Positions 1 through 6,115 of a DNA stretch of 6,207 nt are shown one piece after another. The DNA comes from Paracoccaceae bacterium (GTDB lineage Bacteria > Pseudomonadota > Alphaproteobacteria > Rhodobacterales > Rhodobacteraceae). The stretch covers positions 1-6,207 of the forward strand of contig SKKS01000477.1 of NCBI GenBank assembly GCA_007123625.1, given 5' to 3'. The notes below the pieces were generated by a model. That model had not been told where the DNA came from. It ran no database searches and saw only the letters and a program-made list of their open reading frames with translations. Both the position numbers and the translations under genes were made by a program. Within the stretch, counting starts at the first letter, position 1; each line of letters opens with the position of its first letter.

Positions 1-795
1 GGCGGCGGCCAGCGCCGGGTCCAGCGCCACGGGTGCGGCGGCATGAACCTTGCGTGTCAACGGCGCGGGCTGCGGCGTCAGCCCCAGAAACCCGCACAGA
101 CGCGCCACGGCGGCATCGGAAAACAGACGCTCGTGGAATTCGACATAAAGCATGCGCGGATCAAGCGCCGCATCCAGCCGTGCGAACATGCCCGCGTAGT
201 CGGCGCGCGCGGCGATTGGCGGATTGTCCCCTGCCAGCCAGCTGCGCAAGCCCCGCAACGCGCGGCGTTCCAGTTTCGCCGGATCGGGCGCGCCCCGCCC
301 CGCCATCTGTCGGATGTTCGACCACAGGCGGGCCAGCGGGTCACGCAGCACCAGAACGAAGCGCACCGCCGAGCGCAGCCCCGCCATCAGCCGCAGCGTC
401 GCTTCGGACAGCAGCGCATAGGCGGGCGTGATGTCGCCCACAAGCCGTGTTTCAGCCCCGCGCCCGTCCTCGACCCAGCGCAGCCAGGCGTCATGCCCCG
501 CGCGGCGGCGAGTCAGGTCGATCAGTTCATCATGATCGCGCAACCGGGTGCGCAGCATCGGCACGCGCGCGGGGTCGCCGACCTCGGCCGCGCGCAGGTC
601 GGCTTCGGCGCGCGCGCGCACAGCATCAAGCGTTTCCACACGGGCGTCGAACCGGTCGTTTTCGTGGGTGTTGAACCAGTGCAGTTCCTTCACCGCGCGA
701 AGATGGCATTCGGGATGCGCGCGCAGGTAGCGGTAAAGCCAGGTTGTCCCTGCCCGCGTGGCCCCGATTCCAAACATGAGCGCCGGTTGCTGCAC
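1..795 (-). CDS. Sulfotransferase family protein (3' end missing, runs off left edge)
   Basis: Open for 265 codons from GTG at 795-793 to the window edge without a stop. The family moves a sulfuryl group from the cofactor PAPS to an alcohol or amine acceptor; the acceptor here cannot be told. The N-terminus carries the 5'-phosphosulfate loop, GATRAGTTW at residues 11-19. The 3'-phosphate site reads RDPLARLWS at 151-159, with Arg151, Pro153, Arg156 and Ser159 in the family pattern R-x-P-x2-R-x2-S. A YVEFHERLF segment (217-225) followed by RLCGFLGL (232-239) matches the usual C-terminal part of the domain. No signal peptide or membrane segment is seen, so it is probably cytosolic. The GTG lies 4 nt past the nuoC stop codon with AGGGGG 9 nt upstream; an in-frame ATG at 777 is an alternative start with poorer spacing. 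It is probably co-transcribed with nuoABC, which is unusual. The family call is solid; the role is unknown. Confidence 0.85.
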   Translation of the reverse strand, partial: MQQPALMFGIGATRAGTTWLYRYLRAHPECHLRAVKELHWFNTHENDRFDARVETLDAVRARAEADLRAAEVGDPARVPMLRTRLRDHDELIDLTRRRAGHDAWLRWVEDGRGAETRLVGDITPAYALLSEATLRLMAGLRSAVRFVLVLRDPLARLWSNIRQMAGRGAPDPAKLERRALRGLRSWLAGDNPPIAARADYAGMFARLDAALDPRMLYVEFHERLFSDAAVARLCGFLGLTPQPAPLTRKVHAAAPVALDPALAAA

Positions 796-799
796 GCTG

Positions 800-1402
800 T
801 CACGCCCCCTTTTTCTCGTCCCCGGGAAGGACATATTGAGCACCCTCCCACGGCGACATGAAGTCGAACTGGCGGTATTCCTGCACCAGCTTCACCGGCT
901 CATAGACGACGCGTTTGAGCGCCTCGTCATAGCGCACTTCGGTATAACCGGTGGTCGGGAAATCCTTGCGCAGCGGGAAGCCCCTGAAGCCGTAGTCGGT
1001 GAGGATCCGCCGCAGGTCGGGGTGCCCCGAAAACAGGATGCCGAACATGTCGAACACCTCGCGCTCGAACCAGTTGGCCGACGGGTAGAGCGACGTGATC
1101 GACGGCACCATCGCGTCCGCGTCCACGCTTACCTTCACCCGGATGCGGTGGTTCCGGTACATCGACAGGAAATGATACACCATTTCGAACCGCTGGCGCC
1201 GCTCAGGGTAGTCGATGGCGGTGATGTCCACCAGCGTCGAGAACCGGCAGCTTCCATCGTTCTGCAGAAATCGCACGAAGGACACCAGGTCTGACAATCC
1301 GACCGTGACGGTCAGTTCGTCATGCGCGATGTCATGCGCGCGCAGCGCATCGCCCTGACGATGCTCCAGATGAGCGACGAGTTCGTTAAGCGCCTCGGTC
1401 AT
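800..1402 (-). CDS. nuoC: NADH-quinone oxidoreductase subunit C
   Basis: Peripheral-arm subunit of respiratory complex I (30 kDa subunit family). It lies at the hydrophilic arm next to NuoB and NuoD and passes electrons from NADH toward quinone at the inner membrane. The protein has 200 residues, the normal length for a stand-alone alphaproteobacterial NuoC. The family signature starts at Glu113 (EREVFDMFGI, 113-122) and continues through GHPDLRRIL (126-134) and PLRKDFP (143-149). The C-terminus has the usual FDFMSPWEG (179-187). There is no fusion to NuoD as in Escherichia coli. The ATG at 1402 lies 12 nt after the nuoB stop, with AGGGGAG just upstream, so the genes are in one operon. What follows is not nuoD but a sulfotransferase. 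Confidence 0.97.
   Translation of the reverse strand: MTEALNELVAHLEHRQGDALRAHDIAHDELTVTVGLSDLVSFVRFLQNDGSCRFSTLVDITAIDYPERRQRFEMVYHFLSMYRNHRIRVKVSVDADAMVPSITSLYPSANWFEREVFDMFGILFSGHPDLRRILTDYGFRGFPLRKDFPTTGYTEVRYDEALKRVVYEPVKLVQEYRQFDFMSPWEGAQYVLPGDEKKGA
805..810 (-). promoter_or_regulatory. Ribosome binding site deciding the sulfotransferase start
   Basis: AGGGGG on the minus strand, inside the last codons of nuoC, ends 9 nt before GTG 795. It lies 27 nt before the in-frame ATG at 777, so it favours the GTG and suggests translational coupling to nuoC. Confidence 0.45.
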
Positions 1403-1414
1403 GCCGCTCCCCTT

Positions 1415-1948
1415 TCAGCGAACAAGGGTGCCGGTGCGGCGGATTTTCCGCTGCAGCTGCAGGATCCCGTAGAGCAGTGCCTCGGCCGTGGGCGGGCAGC
1501 CCGGCACATAGATATCGACCGGCACGATCCGGTCACAGCCGCGTACCACCGAATAGCTGTAGTGATAATAGCCGCCGCCATTGGCGCACGACCCCATAGA
1601 GATGACGTAGCGTGGCTCGGGCATCTGGTCATAGACCTTGCGCAGGGCCGGCGCCATCTTGTTCGTCAGCGTTCCGGCCACGATCATCAGATCCGACTGG
1701 CGCGGGCTGGCGCGCGGCGCGGTGCCGAAGCGTTCCAGATCGTAGCGCGGCATCGAGGTGTGCATCATCTCGACCGCGCAGCAGGCCAGACCAAAGGTCA
1801 TCCAGTGCAGAGACCCGTTGCGCGCCCAGTTGATGATATCTTCGGTCGTCGTCAGCAAGAACCCCTTGTCCTGCAACTCGCGGTTCAGCTCGGCCGTGGC
1901 GACGCTGCGGTCGGGCCCGGCAGTGTTGCCGCTGGTGCTCACTCCCAT
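1415..1948 (-). CDS. nuoB: NADH-quinone oxidoreductase subunit B
   Basis: Complex I subunit (PSST/20 kDa family) that holds iron-sulfur cluster N2, the last electron carrier before quinone. The protein has 177 residues from the chosen start. The four cluster ligands are visible: adjacent Cys56-Cys57 in LACCAVEMM, Cys121 in GSCANGGG and Cys151 in VPGCPPTAEA. The whole central region reads as highly conserved alphaproteobacterial NuoB. Start choice: ATG 1948 has AAGGGGG exactly 7 nt upstream and gives a 10-nt overlap with nuoA. An upstream in-frame ATG at 1969 would add seven residues and overlap nuoA further. A GTG at 1942 forms a GTGA overlap with the nuoA stop. The functional assignment does not depend on this choice. 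It lies between nuoA and nuoC in an operon. Confidence 0.97.
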   Translation of the reverse strand: MGVSTSGNTAGPDRSVATAELNRELQDKGFLLTTTEDIINWARNGSLHWMTFGLACCAVEMMHTSMPRYDLERFGTAPRASPRQSDLMIVAGTLTNKMAPALRKVYDQMPEPRYVISMGSCANGGGYYHYSYSVVRGCDRIVPVDIYVPGCPPTAEALLYGILQLQRKIRRTGTLVR

Positions 1949-2304
1949 TCCAGTGCCCCCTTCTTCCATTCATAGGCGAAACCGATGGTCAGGACGCCCA
2001 GAAACACCATCATCGACCAGAACGCGGTCATGCTGATGTCACCAAAGGCCACCGCCCAGGGGAACAGAAACGCGATTTCCAGATCGAAGATGATAAACAG
2101 GATCGCGACCAGGTAGAATCTCACGTCGAATTTCATCCGCGCGTCATCAAAAGCGTTGAACCCGCATTCATAGGCAGACACCTTTTCGGGGTCCGGATTG
2201 CGCACGGCGATGATCAGCGCCGACAGCAGAAGCACAAGCCCCAGCCCGACAGCGATTGCAAGGAATATCAGAATGGGAAGATAGGACCTGAGCAGTTCTT
2301 CCAC
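1939..2304 (-). CDS. nuoA: NADH-quinone oxidoreductase subunit A
   Basis: Small membrane subunit of complex I (ND3 family), located at the junction of the membrane arm and the quinone site. It has 121 residues with three predicted membrane helices, at about 9-34, 63-85 and 92-112. The first loop contains the conserved YECGF (45-49) with Cys47, equivalent to the ND3 loop cysteine. Helix 2 has the hallmark FDLEIAFLFPWA (73-84) with its two buried acids, and the C-terminus ends in YEWKKGALEWE. The start is GTG at 2304-2302, preceded by GAGGAG at 6 nt spacing; no better ATG is in frame. It is the first gene of the nuo cluster, with a 198-nt intergenic region upstream and an overlap with nuoB downstream. 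Confidence 0.96.
   Translation of the reverse strand: MEELLRSYLPILIFLAIAVGLGLVLLLSALIIAVRNPDPEKVSAYECGFNAFDDARMKFDVRFYLVAILFIIFDLEIAFLFPWAVAFGDISMTAFWSMMVFLGVLTIGFAYEWKKGALEWE
1956..1962 (-). promoter_or_regulatory. Ribosome binding site deciding the nuoB start
   Basis: AAGGGGG on the minus strand, within the last codons of nuoA, sits 7 nt upstream of ATG 1948. This near-ideal spacing supports 1948 over the longer reading from 1969, for which this site would lie inside the gene. Confidence 0.55.
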
Positions 2305-2356
2305 GTCGGGCTCCTCTGGCGCTTCGCCGCAGTGCGGCTAGGACTGGCTTAGTGAC

Positions 2357-2385
2357 CATCTACTCTTACACCCGGTCGCGGTCAA
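2357..2385 (-). promoter_or_regulatory. Candidate sigma-70-type promoter for the nuo operon
   Basis: On the minus strand TTGACC (2385-2380) is separated by 17 nt from TAGATG (2362-2357). The -35 matches consensus at 5 of 6 positions and the -10 at only 3. It would start transcription near 2350, leaving a leader of about 46 nt before the nuoA GTG. That leader contains a small hairpin, GCCGC-ACT-GCGGC, at 2338-2326. A second, weaker candidate lies upstream, with TTGCGT (2450-2445), a 17-nt spacer and TACCGT (2427-2422). Judged by eye only. Confidence 0.4.
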
Positions 2386-2423
2386 CTCGGACCGGCGCAA
2401 AATCGGGCGCTTTCGGGCCGAAC

Positions 2424-2438
2424 GGTATTAGGTATACC
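2424..2438. repeat. AT-rich repeat and palindrome upstream of nuoA
   Basis: GGTATTAGGTATACC contains two direct GGTAT units seven bases apart, and the second unit is part of the perfect 8-bp palindrome GGTATACC (2431-2438). It stands out in GC-rich DNA in the hisD-nuoA intergenic region and could be a regulator site or part of a promoter. No known regulator can be named. Confidence 0.3.
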
Positions 2439-2462
2439 AATGCAACGCAAGCGTTTGCGGAC

Positions 2463-2488
2463 GGGCCGCGCGGCACGCGGCGCAGCCC
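2463..2488 (-). terminator. GC-rich hairpin downstream of hisD, possible terminator
   Basis: On the minus strand GGGCTGCGC pairs with GCGCGGCCC in a 9-bp stem with one G-U wobble and an 8-nt loop, starting 14 nt after the hisD stop codon. No run of T follows, so it is not a classic intrinsic terminator. The position at the end of the hisD unit and the stem strength still suggest a role in ending or pausing transcription, or in protecting the 3' end. A second small hairpin, CGCAA-ACGC-TTGCG, lies at 2459-2446. Confidence 0.4.
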
Positions 2489-2502
2489 CTTGCCGCACAG
2501 GT

Positions 2503-3807
2503 TCAGCGCTGGTTCAGGCGGTCGAGACGTGCGCGAATGCTCAGTCCGTGCGCCTGCAGGCTTTCGGACTGCGCCAGCCGCTCGCCCGCCGGGCCGATGG
2601 CCGCCAGCACCTGCGGCGTCATGCGCGCAATCGTGGTGCGCTTGAGGAAATCGAGCACCGAAAGCCCGCTGGAGAATCGGGCCGAACGTGCCGTCGGCAA
2701 AACATGGTTCGGCCCGCCGATGTAATCACCCACCGCCTCAGGGGTCCAGGGACCCAGGAACACCGCGCCTGCGTGGCAGATTCGCGCCAGCAGCGCCTCG
2801 GGGTCGGCGACGCAGAGTTCCAGATGCTCGGGTGCGATCCTGTCCGACAGTGCGGCAGCCTGCTCCAGCGTGTCGACCACGATCACCGCGCCGAAGTCGC
2901 GCCAGCTTGCGCCCGCAATTGCGCGGCGCTCTAGCGTTTCCAGGCGTTTTTCGACCGCACTTGCGACGCTTTGCCCGAACTCCGCATCGGTGGTGATCAG
3001 TAGCGCCTGGGCGCTTTCATCGTGTTCTGCCTGTGACAGCAGATCCAGAGCGATCCAGTCGGGGTCGTTGTCGGCATCGGCGATGACCAGAATCTCGGAC
3101 GGGCCGGCGATCATGTCGATACCGACGCGCCCGAACACGCGGCGCTTGGCGGCGGCGACATAGGCATTGCCCGGCCCCGTGATCTTGTCCACCGGAGCGA
3201 TGGTTTCGGTCCCGTAGGCCAGCGCCGCGATCGCCTGCGCGCCGCCGATGCGATAGACCGTTTCAACACCCGACAGCCGCGCGGCCAACAATACCAGCGG
3301 ATTGGCAACCCCGTCCGGCGTTGGCGCGCAAATCGCCAGCCGCGCAACGCCTGCCACCTGCGCGGGGATCGCGTTCATCAGCACCGACGACGGATAGCTG
3401 GCCAGACCGCCGGGGACATAAAGCCCCGCCGCGCCCACCGCCGACCACCGCCAGCCCAGATCGGCGCCGATCTCGTCGGTCCAGCGGGCATCATCGGGCA
3501 TTTGCCGGTCGTGATAGGCCCGGATGCGCGCAGCGGCCAGTTCCAGCGCGGCGCGATCCTCGGGGCTGACGCGGGCGCAATGGGCGTCGATCTCGTCGGC
3601 GCTGAAGGCAAGGGTCTCGGGGGTCAGATCAAGCCGGTCGAATCGTGCAGTCAGTTCGATCACCGCCGCATCTCCGCGCGCGCGGACATCGGCGATGATC
3701 GCAGCGACCGCGTCATCCACGTCCGGCGCATCCTCGCGCTTGGCTGTCAGCAGTGCCACGAAGCGGGATTCGAAATCCGACTCCCCGGCGTTCAGGAAAA
3801 CCGGCAT
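2503..3807 (-). CDS. hisD: Histidinol dehydrogenase
   Basis: Zinc-dependent, NAD-linked cytosolic enzyme that oxidises L-histidinol to L-histidine in two steps, the end of histidine synthesis. The protein has 434 residues, the full usual length. The probable zinc ligands are Gln259 and His262 in SQAEHDE, Asp361 in VGDYIGGPNH and His420 near the C-terminus. The catalytic pair Glu327-His328 sits in APEHLEL. The family signature IDMIAGPSE lies at 230-238 and the nucleotide-site region VPGGLASYPSS at 131-141. The ATG at 3807 directly abuts the stop of the DUF2948 gene (TGA then ATG, zero spacing), which implies translational coupling. It appears to be the last gene of its unit, followed by a hairpin and then the nuo genes. 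Other his genes are not in view. Confidence 0.97.
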   Translation of the reverse strand: MPVFLNAGESDFESRFVALLTAKREDAPDVDDAVAAIIADVRARGDAAVIELTARFDRLDLTPETLAFSADEIDAHCARVSPEDRAALELAAARIRAYHDRQMPDDARWTDEIGADLGWRWSAVGAAGLYVPGGLASYPSSVLMNAIPAQVAGVARLAICAPTPDGVANPLVLLAARLSGVETVYRIGGAQAIAALAYGTETIAPVDKITGPGNAYVAAAKRRVFGRVGIDMIAGPSEILVIADADNDPDWIALDLLSQAEHDESAQALLITTDAEFGQSVASAVEKRLETLERRAIAGASWRDFGAVIVVDTLEQAAALSDRIAPEHLELCVADPEALLARICHAGAVFLGPWTPEAVGDYIGGPNHVLPTARSARFSSGLSVLDFLKRTTIARMTPQVLAAIGPAGERLAQSESLQAHGLSIRARLDRLNQR

Positions 3808-4293
3808 TCAGGTGTCTCCGTCGGTGTCGGTGTCGTCCAGCGGATGCGACGGCACCCGCCCCGACGGCGCAACATAGGGCCGCGTCACGTCGCGCAAGGC
3901 CAGATCCAGACATTCGACCGACAGCCGCACCGCGCCGTCACCCGCCAGCAGCAGGTCCAGCGTTCCGGTGCCGTCCTCGCCCGGCGTGAAGTCGAACGAA
4001 AGCAGCGACAGCACGAGTTCGCGATCCGCAAGATCCAGTCCCTGCGTCGCCGCCGCCATCACATCATTGACAATCAGCAGGCTCTGTACCCGCTCCGGCG
4101 GGCGTTTGGTGCGTTCCCAACGGAACCGGTTCAGAAGCAGTGCAAACCGGCGGCGTCGGCGGTCATAGGTCATTTCGGTGACCGGAAACACCGCGTCCTG
4201 CACCAGCGCGGCCATCACCCGCAGGTCGTCGCCATCGAGCGCCCGAAGGCGCAAGGGGCGTTCGTCAGCGTCTTCAAACCGCGCGTCCGCCAT
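3808..4293 (-). CDS. DUF2948 family protein of unknown function
   Basis: The 161-residue protein matches my memory of the alphaproteobacterial DUF2948 family, typically found between murA and hisD. Recognisable blocks are LRLRALDGDDLRVMAALVQD (14-33), RRRFALLLNRFRWE (47-60), GEDGTGTLDLLLAGDGAVRL (105-124) and LALRDVTRPYVAPSGR (131-146). No catalytic motif, signal peptide or membrane helix is seen. The C-terminus ends in an acidic run of Asp and Thr (DDTDTDGDT) encoded by short repeats. The ATG at 4293 lies 3 nt after the murA stop, and its own TGA abuts the hisD start, so it is tightly embedded in the operon. The function is unknown; the location hints at a housekeeping role but does not show one. 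Confidence 0.88.
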   Translation of the reverse strand: MADARFEDADERPLRLRALDGDDLRVMAALVQDAVFPVTEMTYDRRRRRFALLLNRFRWERTKRPPERVQSLLIVNDVMAAATQGLDLADRELVLSLLSFDFTPGEDGTGTLDLLLAGDGAVRLSVECLDLALRDVTRPYVAPSGRVPSHPLDDTDTDGDT

Positions 4294-4296
4294 GAT

Positions 4297-5562
<1,266 letters not shown>

Positions 5563-5576
5563 GAAAGGCGCCTTTC
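5563..5576 (-). repeat. Perfect 14-bp palindrome containing the murA ribosome binding site
   Basis: GAAAGGCGCCTTTC reads the same on both strands and fills the gap between the TAG stop of the upstream small gene (its last base included) and the murA ATG. The AAAGG half serves as ribosome binding site with 8 nt spacing. The first 10 bases, GAAAGGCGCC, recur at 5786-5777 directly before the ATG of the upstream gene. Confidence 0.6.
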
Positions 5577-5776
5577 TAATCGGATCGCGAGGTGTCCGGC
5601 AACATGTCCGGCGCCGCGTCGGTTGTGGTGTCCGTTTCGGACGAATCGCCACCCTTGCGCGCGGCAACCTGCGCCTTGCGGCGCGCGATGTTCGCCTTGA
5701 GCGCCGCCTTCAGGCGCACTTTGCGAGAGTCTTCGGGCGGGGGCCGGGGACGATCCCGGGAGGGCGGTCTTGTCAT
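5576..5776 (-). CDS. Small basic hypothetical protein upstream of murA
   Basis: A 66-residue protein from ATG 5776 to TAG. It has a proline- and arginine-rich N-terminus (residues 1-16), a central highly basic and probably helical stretch, RKVRLKAALKANIARRKAQV at 18-37, and an acidic, Thr/Asp-rich tail (43-66). There are no cysteines, signal peptide or membrane helix. The ribosome binding site GAAAGG lies 4 nt before the ATG. Similar short Lys/Arg-rich proteins exist in Rhodobacteraceae as I recall, but I know no function; the basic helix could bind nucleic acid or a membrane surface, which is a guess. It sits 13 nt before murA on the same strand and is probably the first gene of that operon. 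A longer reading back to 5959 would run through the tRNA and is not credible. Confidence 0.65.
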   Translation of the reverse strand: MTRPPSRDRPRPPPEDSRKVRLKAALKANIARRKAQVAARKGGDSSETDTTTDAAPDMLPDTSRSD

Positions 5777-5866
5777 GGCGCCTTTCGTAACGCAACCTGC
5801 AAGAACCGTCCAGATTGCCCTTGCACGACACCTGAAATCCGAATAATCACCCGCCTCAGCAAAGAT
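5777..5866. promoter_or_regulatory. Divergent intergenic region between the murA operon and tRNA-Thr
   Basis: This 90-nt gap must hold the promoter of the leftward operon and that of the rightward tRNA gene, unless the leftward operon starts farther upstream. For the tRNA, TTGCAC (5821-5826) and AATAAT (5842-5847, 5 of 6 to the -10 consensus) are spaced 15 nt apart, with a start expected just before the tRNA. No convincing leftward promoter was found by eye. Confidence 0.35.
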
Positions 5867-5941
5867 GCTGCGGTAGCTCAGTGGTAGAGCACACCCTTGG
5901 TAAGGGTGAGGTCGAGAGTTCAATCCTCTCTCGCAGCACCA
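5867..5941 (+). tRNA. tRNA-Thr (anticodon GGT)
   Basis: A complete cloverleaf can be drawn. The acceptor stem GCTGCGG pairs with TCGCAGC (one G-T). The D arm is GCTC-AGTGGTA-GAGC. The anticodon stem CACCC pairs with GGGTG around the loop TTGGTAA. The T arm is GAGAG-TTCAATC-CTCTC, followed by discriminator A and encoded CCA (5939-5941). The anticodon GGT at 5899-5901 decodes ACC and ACT. The 3' half is a common integration site for islands and phages, and the DNA just downstream looks like such an element. Confidence 0.97.
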
Positions 5942-5985
5942 TCCCAACTCCCTGATCATAAAGATAACCCTTGCACATGAGGGCT

Positions 5986-6005
5986 TGGTGCCATTTCTGG
6001 TGCCA
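5986..6005 (+). repeat. Pair of 8-bp direct repeats TGGTGCCA
   Basis: TGGTGCCA occurs at 5986-5993 and 5998-6005, a 12-bp period with TTTC between. The pair lies between the tRNA end and the putative integrase start, where recombinase arm-type sites or a promoter/operator of an integrative element would be expected. The role is inferred from position only. Confidence 0.45.
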
Positions 6006-6020
6006 GAATCGGGTTTTGTG

Positions 6021-6047
6021 ATGGCGGCGAAGAGACGTCACTGGAAG
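6021..6047 (+). pseudogene. 5' remnant of a putative tyrosine-recombinase integrase gene
   Basis: ATG at 6021 opens MAAKRRHWK, which resembles the first residues of integrases found beside tRNA genes in Rhodobacteraceae. The resemblance to the family breaks at 6048, where an IS-like terminus begins; the frame then runs into TGA at 6078-6080 after 19 codons in total. No good ribosome binding site is seen. The location 79 nt past the tRNA 3' end, pointing away from it, fits an integrase of an island inserted at tRNA-Thr. Nine residues are too few to prove the family, so the call leans on context. It could also be a chance short frame. Confidence 0.35.
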
Positions 6048-6115
6048 GGCGTTGTTGCAGAAAGGCGGCTTGAGGCGTGACTTCCCCTTTCCCCTTCAGG
6101 TTTAGGCCACGCGGA
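6048..6115. mobile_element. Likely IS end fragment interrupting the integrase remnant
   Basis: The segment begins GGCGTTGTTGCAGAA, which matches the terminus at 6116 in 14 of 15 bases and resembles the GGC-TTGTTG ends of the IS903 group of the IS5 family. Only 68 bp are present before the second terminus, with no coding sequence in them. I read it as the outer end of one IS into which another copy has inserted, or as a leftover end. Neither target duplication can be tested because the other ends lie outside the window. Confidence 0.4.

Noticed and set aside
43..861. A 272-codon open frame on the plus strand at the left end
   Set aside because: It is antisense to the sulfotransferase, whose motifs are clear on the minus strand. 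Its sequence has no domain character and ends inside nuoC.
1322..1975. Plus-strand 217-codon frame over nuoB and nuoC
   Set aside because: It is antisense to two highly conserved complex I genes and carries no motifs.
5563..5667. N-terminal extension of murA by 35 residues
   Set aside because: The added residues are Arg/Pro/Thr-rich, overlap the small upstream gene and are absent from the family as I know it; ATG 5562 has a good ribosome binding site.
5777..5959. Upstream extension of the 66-residue gene, reading ERGLNSRPHPYQGCALPLSY
   Set aside because: The extension translates the antisense of tRNA-Thr and the promoter gap; the ATG at 5776 has its own ribosome binding site.
5856..6041. 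Minus-strand frame reading RERIELSTSPLPRVCSTTELP
   Set aside because: This is a translation of the antisense of the tRNA gene, a known type of spurious protein in databases.
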